Shown here piece by piece: positions 1 to 12,025 of a stretch of 64,000 nucleotides of DNA. A program made the position numbers and the translations under genes. This DNA comes from Pardosa pseudoannulata (lineage: Eukaryota > Arthropoda > Arachnida > Araneae > Lycosidae). Every line of letters begins with the position of its first letter. The first letter of the stretch is position 1. Location of the stretch: positions 106,214,021 to 106,278,020 of the forward strand of contig CM063509.1 in the NCBI GenBank assembly GCA_032207245.1, in the 5' to 3' direction. The notes beneath the pieces are model-generated. The model worked only from the letters and a program-made list of their open reading frames with translations. It was not told the DNA's origin and did no database searches.

Positions 1-1534
1 AATGCTGCATGGGAAACATTTTTTAGTGTTATACAGAAAAAAACCAAAATTAGTTTAAATCTAATTTAAGTGGATAAACACTAAAATCTCTGATGATAGA
101 GAAATGTAAATATTTTAATCATGAATGATTTTGGTTCATAAGACCTTTCTAGAAAAAAAACTTTTAAAATCTAAAAAAAAGCTGTATATATGCATCTTGG
201 GTAATTATTTTTAACCATTTCTAATTTACCCTTAATAATCAACATTATGTAGTGTTTTCTTTTTTATTTGATTTATTCAATATGTAATTTTCAGTGCATT
301 AAACTACGTAATTATGTATAACTAGTTTGGTTTATTTTATGATTTGATTATGTGTGTAAATCACATATACACATACTTTTGGATTGGCATGGTGCGAATT
401 GTATATGTGCATATTTTGTGTATAGTACTCTAAATTTCAAAATCGTGCTGTTGTTCCTGACAGAGTTTGCACGTAGATAGCATATCTGATCATGTAAAAA
501 TCCATTAGAATATAAAATATTGTAATGAACTAATTTAATTCAATATAATGTACTGCATTTACTTTAGAGATGGAAAAAACTAGGAGAATCGTGATTGATG
601 TGAAGGATGAAGAAATAAATCTGAGGTTAAACTTAATAAATCAGCACCAAATCAATTTTCTTCATTGAAATAAATTGCAGAGAAATTAATTCAATTTTAC
701 AAGTTTTACCAAAACCACTGCAAATTTTTATATTATATGTGTAACATTATGAAGTATGTTTATTAAAATCAAATATTACATAGAAGATTAATACCATAAC
801 TTAATTCATAAGAAAAAATTTCTTATATACCTTTGCTGCTTTTTAATTTTTCATTTTAGTGTCATTTGTGTTCTTTTTTCACTGGCTTTGGGCTTTTAAA
901 CCACTTAAGCTTACTCTTTTATCCCAGATTTTGGCTTGTAGCTCAATGCAAAAAAAATGGATTGAATGACATGTAACTAAAACTTGTTGGGGCACTCATA
1001 AGTCAAGGTACAACTGTATCAAATTTTATTATTATATTCTGTCTTGATAATAAAAATTCTCACACTGTAACAAGTGCCACTGTGGCTACTGATTGTTTAA
1101 TAATGTATGTTAATTACATTTAATTGTTGTATATATATTACTTAAGAGAAACTTTAAGAACATTATCAATGAAATTGAAAATTAATGGCATATAAAATAA
1201 AGAATCTGATAGCCAAAATTCTCTTAAATTCTTGTTCATTTTATATTTAATTTTTTAAAGATATATTTGTGTATATAAATTTTACAATATTTTTATTTAT
1301 ATTTTTATTTATGATTCATATATATTAATTTATTGTAATGTTTTTTAGGGCACATGATATTTAACAATTGATTTTATAATTACTGTAGTTGTACTTGATA
1401 TTTATTAAAAATTGATTTTAGTATTTTCTATTTATTTGAAGATTTCTATCATTAACAAATAAAAAAAATTGAATACAGACTAAATTAATGTGTATTTAAA
1501 TATGTATATATATATGTGTGAGTGTGTGTGTTTA
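1..1534. other. AT-rich DNA without a recognisable gene
   Basis: No ORF with protein-like composition and no repeat boundary is recognisable here. A 33-codon ORF beginning near 570 is preceded by an AG and contains a possible donor, but it resembles nothing I know. Confidence 0.5.
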
Positions 1535-2276
1535 CAGGGTTCATACAGTGCTTGAAAGTACTTTAAAACTTTTTTTTTTTCCTTCTCTTCAGTGTATTTG
1601 AAAATGCTTTTATTTTAATATGAAATTATGTGGAAGTGCTTTTTCCTCTCTTGTGCACAGTTATTATCACACATTTTTATAATAGTATTAATATCAAAAC
1701 TATCTATTTATCATAAATATAGTATGTGTTTTCATTTAGCTGCTTTTCAATCTTTATTTTGATGTAATATTAATGAGTGTCCAACTACGTAGTATAAATC
1801 TTTTTTTATTATTATTTAATACTGTTAGTTCCCATTATAATATACATAAATAGTAAGCTTTGAAAATGCAGTAAGTGTATTCAGAAAGCTTGCTTTGGTA
1901 ACTCTGCATCAGTCAATGAATTACTCATTATTTAGAATCAAACCAATTCAGAATCATTATAAATTAATCTACATTACTGTAATGGTGTGTCAATTGGAGT
2001 ACCATGCCAATTGAGTGTTGAAAGAATAGTATTTTTACTTTTTGTTATTTTATCATGTATGTTTACGTTTTTCATACATAAAATGCAAAATTTGAAAATG
2101 CAGTGAGTGTGTTCCAAAAATTTGCTTAGGTAGTGCATTCCACAAAAATGATGTAGATTAAAAACAATATAGAGTGTAATAACTAAATCTAGACTTCTAT
2201 GAGGTCATGTCAGTAGATACCTTTTTTTAAAAAGTTCGTTTTTTGTTTGTTTGTTTTCCCCTTTGTATGAACCCTG
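1535..2276. mobile_element. hAT-type non-autonomous DNA element (MITE)
   Basis: The ends are inverted copies of CAGGGTTCATACA: it starts at 1535 and its reverse complement ends at 2276. The left end continues with a TTGAAAGTACTT-type stretch, a pattern seen in widespread hAT MITEs. The 8 bp outside each end (tgtgttta and tatttata) agree at 5 of 8 positions, a decayed target duplication. There is no transposase. Inside is a diverged direct repeat of about 45 bp (near 1860 and 2093, both opening TTTGAAAATGCAGT). The superfamily is inferred from the terminal sequence. Confidence 0.6.

Positions 2277-2280
<4 letters not shown>

Positions 2281-2317
<37 letters not shown>
2281..2317. repeat. (TA)n microsatellite
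   Basis: Uninterrupted TA dinucleotide tract immediately outside the right end of the preceding MITE. Confidence 0.95.
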
Positions 2318-2320
<3 letters not shown>

Positions 2321-2655
2321 TGTGCATGTAGATATACATATTTCTAGAGTGAGATGGTTTTTTAATGTAACATCATGCTGAATTTTTCCAAATTGACACA
2401 AGTAATACCATATGGGGATTTTATAAATACACCTAAAATATAAGATGTGAAAATTAAACAAAATAGAAATCCAGTCAATGTAAACAAACTTATATAATAG
2501 TAGGCACCCGTGATTGAACCTGTTTAGAAAATGTGAAGGTAAATATGAGCATCAAGCATGATATTTTCTGAAATTAGAACTTGGGCACATCCAAATGTAT
2601 CCTTTTCTATAAAAGGATAATGTATGTTATTTATTCTCTCTCCTGATGTACTGAT

Positions 2656-2828
2656 AGCCGAATGATGGCTGTTGGCTAGGGTGCTGGCCTTTGGTACCAC
2701 AAATCATGGGTTCGAATCCCGCAGTGGCATGGATGTTCGGAATTGGCTTCAAGCAGTAGGTCACGGTCTCATTAGCCCTCGTGTTGCAAAAAATAGACCG
2801 TAGCATTCCAAACCAAACCAAACCAAAT
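2656..2828 (+). mobile_element. tRNA-derived SINE, family A (copy 1)
   Basis: The head has a tRNA-like A box (TGGCTGTTGGCTAGGG) and a clear B box (GGGTTCGAATCCC). The body carries the family words GGCATGGATGTTCG, AGCAGTAGGTC and AGACCGTAGC, and the tail is a CCAAACCAAACC repeat. It is flanked by a 13-bp target duplication ctgatgKactgat (2643-2655 and 2829-2841, one mismatch). It sits next to or inside a LINE relic. Confidence 0.85.
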
Positions 2829-2841
2829 CTGATGGACTGAT

Positions 2842-3080
2842 GCCCATGTTGTTAAGTTACCTCCAAAAGGCACAATGGCCAGTAAGAAACCTAGCAGTTT
2901 TCTTCAAGCCGTTCCTGTGAAGCTTCAAAACTTCCTTCTTGTGCATAGTAGGGTAATCATGCTTGAGCTCTTTGTCTTGTCCCTCCTTGATGAGCCTATT
3001 AGCATACTTAATATGCCTGAAGAATGGAACAGAGTTCCTGGTAGGCCATACAAAAATGCACTTAAATACTCGTACAAAAA
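2842..3080 (-). pseudogene. LINE ORF2 C-terminal relic (after RNase H)
   Basis: On the minus strand a frame reads LKLHRNGLKKTARFLTGHCA followed by FWR and then NNMGISPS. This matches the stretch after the RNase H domain in many arthropod non-LTR retrotransposons, where an LTGHC motif precedes a histidine and MG. A stop lies where the histidine would be and there is no intact frame. The plus-strand ORF over the same DNA is a shadow. Family assignment is by recall of the motif. Confidence 0.5.
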
Positions 3081-5028
3081 TGCATTTAAAAGAAAATTCA
3101 ACAACCAGTGTGTAATAGCATAAATATTGAAATTAAAAAGCAGAGGGAAACCATATCTTAGTTATCTATAAAAGTTGAAATTTTTTACATTCTTTGCATT
3201 ACAATCATGTTAATCTCTGCAATTTTTTTCAGATTAGGGATATATTAGATCACTGAAGAAAAATTGACATCTGATATATTTTATTTAAGATTGGCAGTGC
3301 CTATTTTAGCATATTGGGATGGCATGTCCTTTGTATGTGTATATGTGTGTCTCTGGAGAAAGAAGATTGATGTGAAGTATATTACAACACAAATCTTTTT
3401 ATGTACTATAACTAGCATTACATTAAAATTTTCCATTAAAAAATTACATGTGCCCTTTTCAAAAACATTATTGCACATCTGATTATATAATAGTCATGTG
3501 TTTTTAAAAAATACTTTTTGTATAATAATAACCAATATAGTATTTGTTTATGATTTTAATGTTTTTCTCTCATTCAGTATTATGGTCAATTACATTCTAT
3601 TAATGTAAAGTAATATAAATTATTATCATATCTTGAAATTTATTTATGTTAATTATATTATTTGCTTCAGGATATCAGTATATGCGTAACAAACTATGTA
3701 AATGTAGTGCTGTGCAGTAGATATTGAATGGAATGAAATTTGTATAAAATTTTGTTGATTTTGTATGTATGTGTACATATATTTATGAAACTGCTTGTAA
3801 ATTGAAAGATTAAAATTAATTTCAACTTTCTTATTTTAGTTGAATTTTCAACTGGCATCTGTAACATTTCAAATTTCCGGGAATTTTGTATTCTGTTTAA
3901 ATAAGTTATTGAAATTAAATATGCTTGAAATGTATAAATGAAATGAACATGTAATACAGTTATTCATTTTTTTTTTTTATTCTATTTCTTTAGTTTCTAT
4001 GTATTTTTTTATTTTCTAGAAAAATCAACATATGCAGTCATGTCTATCTATAAAGTCACATCTGCAGACTTTAGAAAACTAGTCTTATAAGTGGGGTGTA
4101 CATATATGTAAGAAAAGTAAAAATTACTTTAAAGGAATGAAATTTTTAACAATACATCTGAAATGATACAGAAATTAAATCAACAAACTCAAATCTATAT
4201 GGAAGATAATTAATGGGAATTAATATTTTCAATTTCAGTTTAATTTATCACTTTAAGTTTTTAAGGTAATAAAAAAATTATTTTAAGCATTAAGGTATCT
4301 GTCTACATTGTAATCGTCATTTTTTGCCAAAAATCATAATTTTTTTTTTATTTCTCTATTGTAAAATTTCAACTTTTAGGCTTCTAAATCTGTTTTTGTT
4401 TTGTCTCTAGGGCATTTTAAAAAAAAGTTACAGCTGTTAAACATCTGCGACAGCTGTGAAAACGAAACGGAAGTAGGGAGTTCGGAACCAGAATTTTGAA
4501 TTTAAAGCCTTTTAAAGAACATGTTTTGGACAAAACTTTTTCATTTTTCTAGTATTTTTAATAATTAGCAACTTTGCAATTAGAAAGTTTTGAAGCAAGA
4601 AAGTGTGGGGAATTTTAAGCATGTATTTTTTCATAGTTAAAGTTGCTTTTATAAACTTCAAATGCGTTTTTCTCAAAGCGGTATTTTTAATAAAATATTG
4701 AAACATGAAATGTGATTTCTCAAAAAGTTCTTAAAATATTTTGTTGAAAATTATGAATGCTTTTGATAGTATTTACTAGTAAATGACCTAAAAGCTTTAA
4801 ATTTAGATAATTTTTAATGATGCTACACTCATAGTTAGATATAAAGATAATGAAAATTCGTTTAAAATTCAATGTGTATGATTTTGAAGGACCAAATTTT
4901 TTTACCAAATGTAAATTAAGCAAAGATTTTAGGTGATTCACTAGTCCAGTGTATAAGAAATGTGTTGCATCAAAAAATATTGAAATACTTTAATTTATTA
5001 AAAAATTAGACCTTTTGAAAAAAACCAG

Positions 5029-5034
<6 letters not shown>
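3081..5034. other. AT-rich DNA, nothing recognised
   Basis: Only short low-complexity ORFs occur here. I see no splice-bounded coding segment and no terminal repeats. Confidence 0.5.
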
Positions 5035-5070
<36 letters not shown>

Positions 5071-5087
5071 CATACATACATACATAC
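5035..5087. repeat. (TA)n then (ACAT)n microsatellite
   Basis: A TA tract of about 30 bp passes directly into five CATA tetranucleotides. Confidence 0.95.
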
Positions 5088-5295
5088 AAAAAATAAGCAT
5101 AAAAATGTAAAAACATGAACTAGTTTCTTCGTTTAAAGAAAAAAGTTCTCCAAACGTAGACGGATACCTTGAAGAAACTTATGTTATCATTTAAAGAAGT
5201 TTGTTATAAAAGATTTAGTTTTCTTTCAGTTTAGAACTTAACACTACTTTTCATAGGCATCATACAATTTTAAAATCTTCATGAGCTGCTTCAGA

Positions 5296-5500
5296 CTAAA
5301 TAACAAACTTTCTTACATTCAATGCCTCAATAGTTTCCAGTGGAGCAACATTACAGAGTAGCAGGATCAGTGAGCTTGTGTCTTTGATATAATTTCCTAT
5401 CATCACTACTACCTCTAGAGGTGGCAGGCCAAACCTACAGGTCTTCTGCTTGGTACCTGCTTCTAAATTATAAGGACCCACTTGAGGTTTAGTTAATCTT
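5296..5500 (+). repeat. Dispersed repeat family B (copy 1)
   Basis: It shares with 59380-59570 and 60545-60704 the ordered words AGGTGGCA, GTCTTCTGCTTGG, CCTGCTTCTAAAT and a GGAYCCACTT end. A fourth copy is inverted at 30655-30790. No coding capacity is recognisable. The class is unknown. A GC-richer tract of uncertain nature follows to about 6060. Confidence 0.6.
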
Positions 5501-6060
5501 CAACCCTCATGGTTCCTTGCTCAAGTGAAGCTGCGTATTACCTGTAAACGTCTCACATGTCCATGGCTGTCTTTCCCAATGACCGCACGCCTCGTTTCTG
5601 TACCTGCTCGCCTATTCTTACTGGAGCAGGTATCATGGATTTGATGAAAGCCTATATTGCTGACAATTAAGTACTAAAATGATTAAATCTTAAACTAAAT
5701 ATTTATTATTTACAAGGTTTGTTAAACATAATCCTTAACCACAAACATGGCTGAAATAAGACCGAGAATGACCAAATAGTGCCGAACGAAAAGCACCTCT
5801 CTCGGTCTCAGCTCTCCTTCAAGAAAATATCTATTCTTTGTTGTTCCAAGCAGGCATCTCCTCCACTGCTGTTTGTGAGGGACGAAGTGGAATTCCCTTC
5901 TCCTCTTGGTTAGGCTTTCACCTCCAGGGGAAAATGGCCTTTTCCGCAGTTGGTGCTAGCAAGGGTGGCATCCTTCCCCCTCCTGGTGAACTTTCACCTC
6001 CCTGGAATATGGCTTGTCTACCCTTTCTCGATGTGTCAGTCTTCACTCCTTAGCGCCGTA
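5501..6060. other. GC-richer tract of unknown nature
   Basis: Composition rises clearly above the AT-rich surroundings. A short motif with TTTCACCTCC occurs twice near 5916 and 5990. The two overlapping plus-strand ORFs have no recognisable domain. A repeat origin is likely but unproven. Confidence 0.35.
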
Positions 6061-7208
6061 AAAAAATGCAGATGTCCATGTAACACAAACTCGAGTTTTG
6101 AGTCTAGTATTACATTATTCTTATCCATGAACCAGTTGCATATTGCAACAGGGTCTAATTGAACCTGATGTTTGCTTTCCTACACCAGGAGGATGAGTAA
6201 AAACAGCTTCTAACATTATTAGAATTTAAAACTTGTACAGGAGGGCTACAGACCTGTAAAATCTAGAAATATCATAATTTTTATGAGATCATCATGGATT
6301 TTGCAATCTAATTATAAACATCTGAATTATTTTGGAATTTTTGGAACTATAACTTTGTTTCCTTTAACAAAAGCAATTTCGTACTTTGATTTTACCATTT
6401 TAGAAGAAAATCATTGGATTGATAATTCAGGCTGATTAAGAGTTTAATAATATCTGTAGACAATCAAATGCGATGGACAGTTTTAAAGAATATTCCAGAA
6501 ACAAGCAATAAATGATCAGTTTTAGAGAAATATTTTGAAAAATGTAGAACATACTTTGAAAATAAAATTGAAAAGGAACATGAATACAAAAAAGTTTCAA
6601 ACAAAAGAAAAAAAATTATTTTATGGCAAAAAGGCATGAAATTCAAATATCTCAATCAAGAAATAGCAAATAATGAAGTTGATGTAATGAAACAGTAGAT
6701 ATTAACTTTTTGTTCTGTCAAATAAAGTGTTCAATAAAATATCCTGAATCTAACTATAAGTTTAACATTTTATTTTTATATTCGATCTATGGATAAATTT
6801 GCAGTATTTTGTGATTTAGGTAATTAATCACATTTTTTTTTAATTACTCTCTATTTTGAAATCATTGAAGTAAACAACTAAATAGAGGATAGTTAAAGTG
6901 GTATGTAATACTGTAAAAGTATTTAATTCTTGTAGCCGACATTTTCTATAGCTTCGTGTATTCTCATTTTATGTTTAATTTTTTGCCTAAAATATTCTGC
7001 TTTTTTTTATTCAATATAAAATTTCTTGGGTTTCTGAGTCTTGCTTAAGGTGGGTGGGGCAGTAGAATTGAAGAATGACAACAATGCTTTTGACAAGTAA
7101 CTAGAATTCTAGCATTCGATACGGTTATAGAGCATATACGAGGCGGAAATTATAGACTTCTTTTTCTTAATGATCTAGAAAAAAAAATTTCTGCTCCCCA
7201 AAATCCGA
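6061..7208. other. AT-rich DNA, nothing recognised
   Basis: No coding segment, terminal repeat or tRNA-like box was recognised. Confidence 0.45.
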
Positions 7209-7211
7209 ATG

Positions 7212-7808
7212 AAGCATGAGATCTCTCTGGCTGTTGCATCTACAGGAATGGTAATAACGCTACTTCATGGAGGACGCGCGGCGCATTCAGCTTTCAGATT
7301 GTCTTTGAATTTGTATCTAGCTTTCAGATCCTCTTTGCTACATTGGGAAAACATCTGGAAAGTTAACGAAAATAGGCGAATTTTCCATGGTCCATGAAAA
7401 GGGACTTGAGACATTTGATCTGATTGCAAAGCGATTAACGTTGAATTGGCAAAGCCTTCATACTACCCGTAGTTGAATTTTCGCCAGACTTTGCTCATCC
7501 TCTCAAGATCTACACCAGTTAATGAAATGAATGCATGCCTGAAGAATTTGGCTTTCTTCAGATATGTGAAAAAAAATTATACTATCAACCAATATGCACG
7601 TGGATTTACTCGGAGATAATTCTGCTCAAATATTTGCCAAGCAGCTTTTGGATGTAGGAGGGAGCAAACTTCCGGTTACTGCTAAAACACAGGAGATATC
7701 TTTTCCAGTGAACTTCTATCAACTTCAGTCATCAGTTAACGACCTTGGTAAAAAGGTTTTCCGAGCCTCGAAGAAAACTTCAGGAATTAACATACACAGT
7801 CTAGTCAC
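7212..7808 (+). pseudogene. Helitron PIF1-type helicase relic
   Basis: Three pieces in order resemble the helicase of Helitron elements, which couples to a Rep nuclease for rolling-circle transposition. They are ISLAVASTGMVITLLHGGR (from about 7220), FRQTLLILSRSTPVNEMNAC (about 7476-7535) and NMHVDLLGDNSAQIFAKQLL (from about 7591). The order and wording match the P-loop-distal region, the FRQTLPVIPRS-like motif and the TTNMRV motif of PIF1 helicases. The spacing is too short for the full domain and the frame changes at an A run near 7567, so this is an internally deleted, dead fragment. No Helitron ends were found. Confidence 0.75.
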
Positions 7809-7811
7809 ATA

Positions 7812-8612
7812 AACCACCAGTGACCACCTATCAAAATCTAGAATAACCATTTTTCTCAGAGTAGACGGCTGCTAGCCGAGCAGGAAGAGTCAATTAGGTG
7901 TTCACTAGAACGTTGAGCCATGCCGACTCCAGTGCCGTGACCAGCTGCTCTAGATTACGCGGGTGAGTATCCATGATGCGAAGAACCCGGTAGAGGTAGT
8001 CCCATGGATTTTCAATTGGGTTCCCGAGAAATTAGCTGGCCAAGGGAGTACGGTAAACTCATCCTGGTATTCGTCGAACCATGCACGTACATTGCGAGCT
8101 TTATGACAAATCGCATTGTGCTGCTAGTAGATGATCCTTCGGAAAAACAATTCGCATGTAGGGGTGAACATGGTTCGCAAGGATAGATACATACTTGTGT
8201 TGATCTAGCATGCTTTCCACAATGATGAATGAACCCAGAGAGTATGAGAACATTCCCGAGACCATAATAATCCCTCTTTCAATTTGGACCCTTCCGGCAA
8301 TTCTTGTAGGATGTTTTCTTTAGAACATTTCACGCCATATACGCCAACGTGTGTCTGAACTGTGGAGTATAAAACCTGTCTCTTTTCCGTGGAAGTCCAG
8401 TTGCATTACTGGCTTGCAAATTCTATCCTTTGTCGCCGATGAACAGCAGTCAGCATAGGTGCATTAACCAAGCGTTTAGTCCATGCACAACATCGTTCGC
8501 TGAATCATCGTTGTGGAGACACTGTTGATAGCCCCTTGGTTCATCTGGGTGGTCAGTTACTCAGCGGTTGTACGTCTATACGCTCAAACGTATCTCCACA
8601 GCCGTTGCTATA
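7812..8612 (-). pseudogene. Tc1-like transposase relic, 3' part
   Basis: Minus-strand reading gives the C-terminal DDE region of a Tc1 transposase: HKARNVRAWFDEYQDEFTVL near 8050-8110, then NPIENPWDYLYRVLR, where the glutamate is the third catalytic residue. A LEQLVTALESAWLNVLVNT ending follows near 7895-7960. Several frameshifts and stops occur, including one between the WPAN and NPIEN words. Upstream toward 8500 the reading is poorer but still resembles Tc1. The element has no detectable intact terminal repeat. It abuts the Helitron relic on one side and a LINE RNase H fragment on the other. Confidence 0.7.
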
Positions 8613-8625
8613 TATCAGTATATAT

Positions 8626-8690
8626 TCTCATATATACTGATGGTAGCAAAGATGGGGAATCACACGCTGGTAGTGGTGTCCTTATCAGAG
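8626..8690 (+). pseudogene. Older LINE RNase H fragment, part 1 (left of insertion)
   Basis: This encodes IYTDGSKDGESHAGSGVLIR, the opening strand of an RNase H domain with its first catalytic aspartate. The domain continues at 12026 after a 3.3-kb LINE insertion. The last 15 bp (gtgtccttatcagag) are the left copy of the target duplication. The fragment is truncated on its left, where the Tc1 relic begins. Confidence 0.8.
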
Positions 8691-10561
8691 TCTCAATAGA
8701 CATATCAGGTGCCTTCGATAACCTGCGCTGGAAGTCGATCATCCAGGAAATTCAAAATTCGCCTTGCCCTCCTTACCTACAGGCACAGATATCATCATTC
8801 CTTTCGGCCAGAACTGTAAAATTGGAAGAAAACGGCATAACAACGGAGATACATACATATGGGGGTTGCCCGCAAGGAAGCTGCCTGGGACCACTTCTGT
8901 GGAACCTAGTAGCAGACACAGCACTCCGCCAATCTTGGCCCCCCCACACGAGGGTACAGGCATACGCGGACGACTTCCTATTAGCCATAAGTGGCAAAAC
9001 ACAAAACGAACTAGAAGAACACACGAGGACCTCGCTGAAGCAATTCAACCAATGGGTAAAACAGCATAAACTACAAATAAATTGGGAGAAAACACAAATA
9101 ATGTACTTCAACCGACCCCGTGTCCCAGGAATTGGCCTAATGAGAAATGACACATTAAACGACATCGTCATAGAGAACAAAACACTCAAATCAGTAGACA
9201 GCATCAAATACTTAGGATTAATAATACATAAAAACCACGCCTGGCACGCGCACTGTACAAACCAGATAGAGAAGGTAAGACACACATTCAGCTTCCTGGG
9301 ACGTATGACCAACAAGAGCTGGGGAATCCGTCCAAAACTTATCAAGCTATGGTACCTAACAGTCACAGAAAAAATACTAACTTACGCAGCCCCGATCTGG
9401 GGACTCCAAACCTCAGCCCAGTCGGACGCTCGGCTCACAACCTGCCAACGCCATTTTCTACTAGCCATAACAAGGGCTAACAGAACTTCCCCAACTTCGG
9501 CACTGCAAGTGCTTGCGGGTGTCATGCCCATCACCGAAAAAATAAAATACGAAGCGACAATAGGAAAAGTCTCCCGGCTTGGCAAAGCCCAAAGGCTATA
9601 CGGTTCTGAGCTCTCCCCAGATCACTACCAACAGAACTTGGACCTCTGGACCATCCATCCAAGCAAAACTTTACATGTAAGAAACACAGAGGTACCACAG
9701 CGCCTAGAAATTTACACCGACGGCTCAAAGACCGATACGGGAGTAGGATCGGCCTTTGTAGTTTTTGAGAACGGAGCAGAAAAATTTCATTGGCAAGCAA
9801 CACTAACAAAAGACAACAGTGTGTTCCAAGCAGAAATGCTGGCACTCATAAAGGCTGCCCGATGGGCAAACAGCAAACACAAAAACTACCGTTTATTGAC
9901 GGACAGCCTCTCATCTATTCTAGCCCTAAACACTCCGTTCTCAAGGAATCCGCAGGTCAGGGAACTACAAGACGCAATTAGATCCTCAAGGGGAAGATTC
10001 CACATCTCATGGGTTAAGGCCCATGTTGGAATAGAAGGGAACGAAAGAGCGGATACGCTAGCCAAAGAAGCAGCAACACAAAATTCAGCTTCCCTGACCT
10101 TAGCACTACCACTATCCCTACTCAAAAGAAAAATCAAGCAGTTAGTTATGGAGGAATGGCAGCAACTCTGGATCACTAGTAACACAGGAAGGACCACCTT
10201 TGGCTTTTATCAGAACGTATCACTAAACCGCCTGGTCAGCAACAGATATCTAATCCAAATTTTCACGGGTCACGGTAACTTCCCGGCCTACCTCCACAGA
10301 TTCAAATTAATGGACAACCCAAACTGCTCATGTGGTAAATACGGAGACTGGATTCACTACCTAACGGAATGCCCTCTCCACGGGGAAAAACACCTAAAAA
10401 GAATTACTGACAGCAACAAGTCTCTCTGGCACAAACAACTAACGATCCACACACAACTCCAGACAAAGGCAATGGTCATAATGAAATGGCTAGGGCACAA
10501 CATAGACAAAATAAAAACACACCAGTACACGCCAAGCACTGATGATGAGATTGATTCCTAA
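8691..10561 (+). CDS. LINE ORF2 (partial): reverse transcriptase and RNase H
   Basis: The open frame continues without a stop for about 623 codons after the insertion point. RT palm motif A (SIDISGAFDNL) is at the very start, motif B is GCPQGSCLGP, and motif C is YADD (near 8963). A thumb region follows. The RNase H domain then has its catalytic set visible: YTDGSKT near 9712, AEMLALIKAA near 9831, LLTDSLSS near 9895, and the H and D in KAHVGIEGNERAD near 10018-10056. Near 10321 a CSCG motif with downstream H and C forms the usual C-terminal zinc-knuckle-like element. By fusion with the target the open frame starts earlier, at 8513, but those first 59 codons are not LINE. The frame is intact, which suggests a young copy, but it cannot be autonomous without the missing 5' part. 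Confidence 0.9.
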
Positions 10562-12010
10562 GAGCATTACACCCACACAACTCACACACCACAACACAAG
10601 GACTCTGGCTGACCCCACAATTTGGTTGTTCGTTGGTTGGTATTGGATGTGAGTTGGTTGGCACTGGTTGGTTGGTTGGATAGGCAAAAACTGAACTCCA
10701 TATTCTCTTTCTTTAATAAAAAAAATTATATAAAATAAAAATCCAGCAAGCTGGCCCAAAAACACTCGCCTCCGCTGTTTGGCAAAGTCGCTGGTAGCTT
10801 AGCCTGGCAAAACAAAGCACGCAGTGGGATAATCAGCCAGCCACGGTCCTGGTCAGGCCCCCCCCCTGTTCGACCTCTAGGCCCAGCGCACCTATCTCAA
10901 AATCCCTCCCAGGCAATTTTCCTTACTTCAAAATTCCTCGACAGGGGGCAACACAAAAAAAATAAATAAAGACAAGCGACTAACCATTCCTTTCCTTTCA
11001 GGCAAGTGTCCTCAGTGGGGTAAGTCTCGCATGCCTTAGTTTCTATCTCTAACGCTTTCCCTTTCAGCCACGATCCTTAACTGTTTCTGTTTCAGGTTTT
11101 TCCCCAGCGTGGCAGTCGCTTCCTTCCCCCTCTTAATTTGAATTTGAAATTTTCCCTGGACTCACAGGACGTCCACATTCGGCAGCTAGGATTCCCCAAT
11201 CTCAGACCAGGACGATGAGTCTCCCACAAGGGAAACCAAAGATCTAGGTCGAGAGAGGGCATGGTAGGGTTAGGTCTGCTATGATGAGTGACTCGGCAAG
11301 GTGATTAACATAAGCCGCACCCCAGACCCTAAGGGCGGGGCAGCGCAGTGAACCTAAATGGAGCAATCCAAGAGGGGACCACCGCCCATTTTTAGTTTTC
11401 CCCCTCCTAGGTTGGCGTAAGTCCAGTCGCTCATGCGAGCCGACACCGCAGCCAACCAAATGCTTCATTTCTTTTTTTTTCTTTTTTTTTTCTTTCCCTC
11501 CCCGTAGGCTTTTCACTGGGCCCTGTGGTTTTGCGTGACCCCAGGCCCCATTTTTCGGGCACGCCGAGTCACGGGGGTTCCGCAGGGTGGGCCTGAGATC
11601 CGTCACAATGACTCCCTGAGTGACGGTCCCAAAGGCCCAGGTTTACGCACTCCGCCTCTCTAAATTTCCTGTTCTCCCTTTTCGGCTTCTCCTGGTCTCC
11701 CTTCTGGTCGCCTGCAACGTACCCCCTCTCCTCCTCCTTTTTTGGCCCCGTGTGGTTCGCTCCCTCTCTCCCCTCCACTAACCACGAGGCCCGCAGAGCA
11801 CTCAGTAGTATTCTAATTCACTCTTCCATCGGCGCAACTCTGCTGCGTTCCCCAGCCGCTCGCACCTGCGGCGCGACGGGCGCGGGCCGGGCACTTCGAC
11901 GGGCTAGCACGTTCAGAGCTGGCCCCATACTTGCGATCTACCCACCGCAACCGGGATGCGCCTGGAGGGCCTCACGGCTAAATGGGCCCGGTTTGCGCTT
12001 GATTGATTGA
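8691..12010 (+). mobile_element. R1/jockey-like LINE, 5'-truncated insertion
   Basis: A 3320-bp non-LTR retrotransposon lies exactly between two identical 15-bp copies of gtgtccttatcagag (8676-8690 and 12011-12025). It begins inside the reverse transcriptase, so about half of ORF2 (endonuclease and RT fingers) is missing, the usual result of incomplete target-primed reverse transcription. The coding part runs to 10561 and is followed by a GC-rich 3' UTR of about 1.45 kb with GGTTG repeats and pyrimidine tracts. The element ends in a short GATT repeat (cttgattgattga), not poly(A). The 3' UTR recurs as a 504-bp relic at 60705-61208. Confidence 0.9.
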
Positions 12011-12025
12011 GTGTCCTTATCAGAG

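Noticed and set aside
570..670. A short exon beginning MEKTRRIVIDVKDEEINLR
   Set aside because: Only 33 codons, no convincing acceptor tract, no recognised family and no partner exon.
2657..2730. A tRNA gene suggested by the B box GGGTTCGAATCCC
   Set aside because: The same boxes occur in many dispersed copies with a common non-tRNA body and target duplications, so these are SINEs. No cloverleaf with paired acceptor stem was seen.
8739..10765. Many minus-strand ORFs of 60-197 codons over the LINE
   Set aside because: They are shadows of the plus-strand RT/RNase H frame. Their composition follows the antisense of its codons and no domain is visible.
11244..12010. ORFs of 61-120 codons in the GC-rich tract after the LINE ORF
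   Set aside because: The tract is the LINE 3' UTR, shared in non-coding form with the relic at 60.7-61.2 kb, where the frames are not kept.
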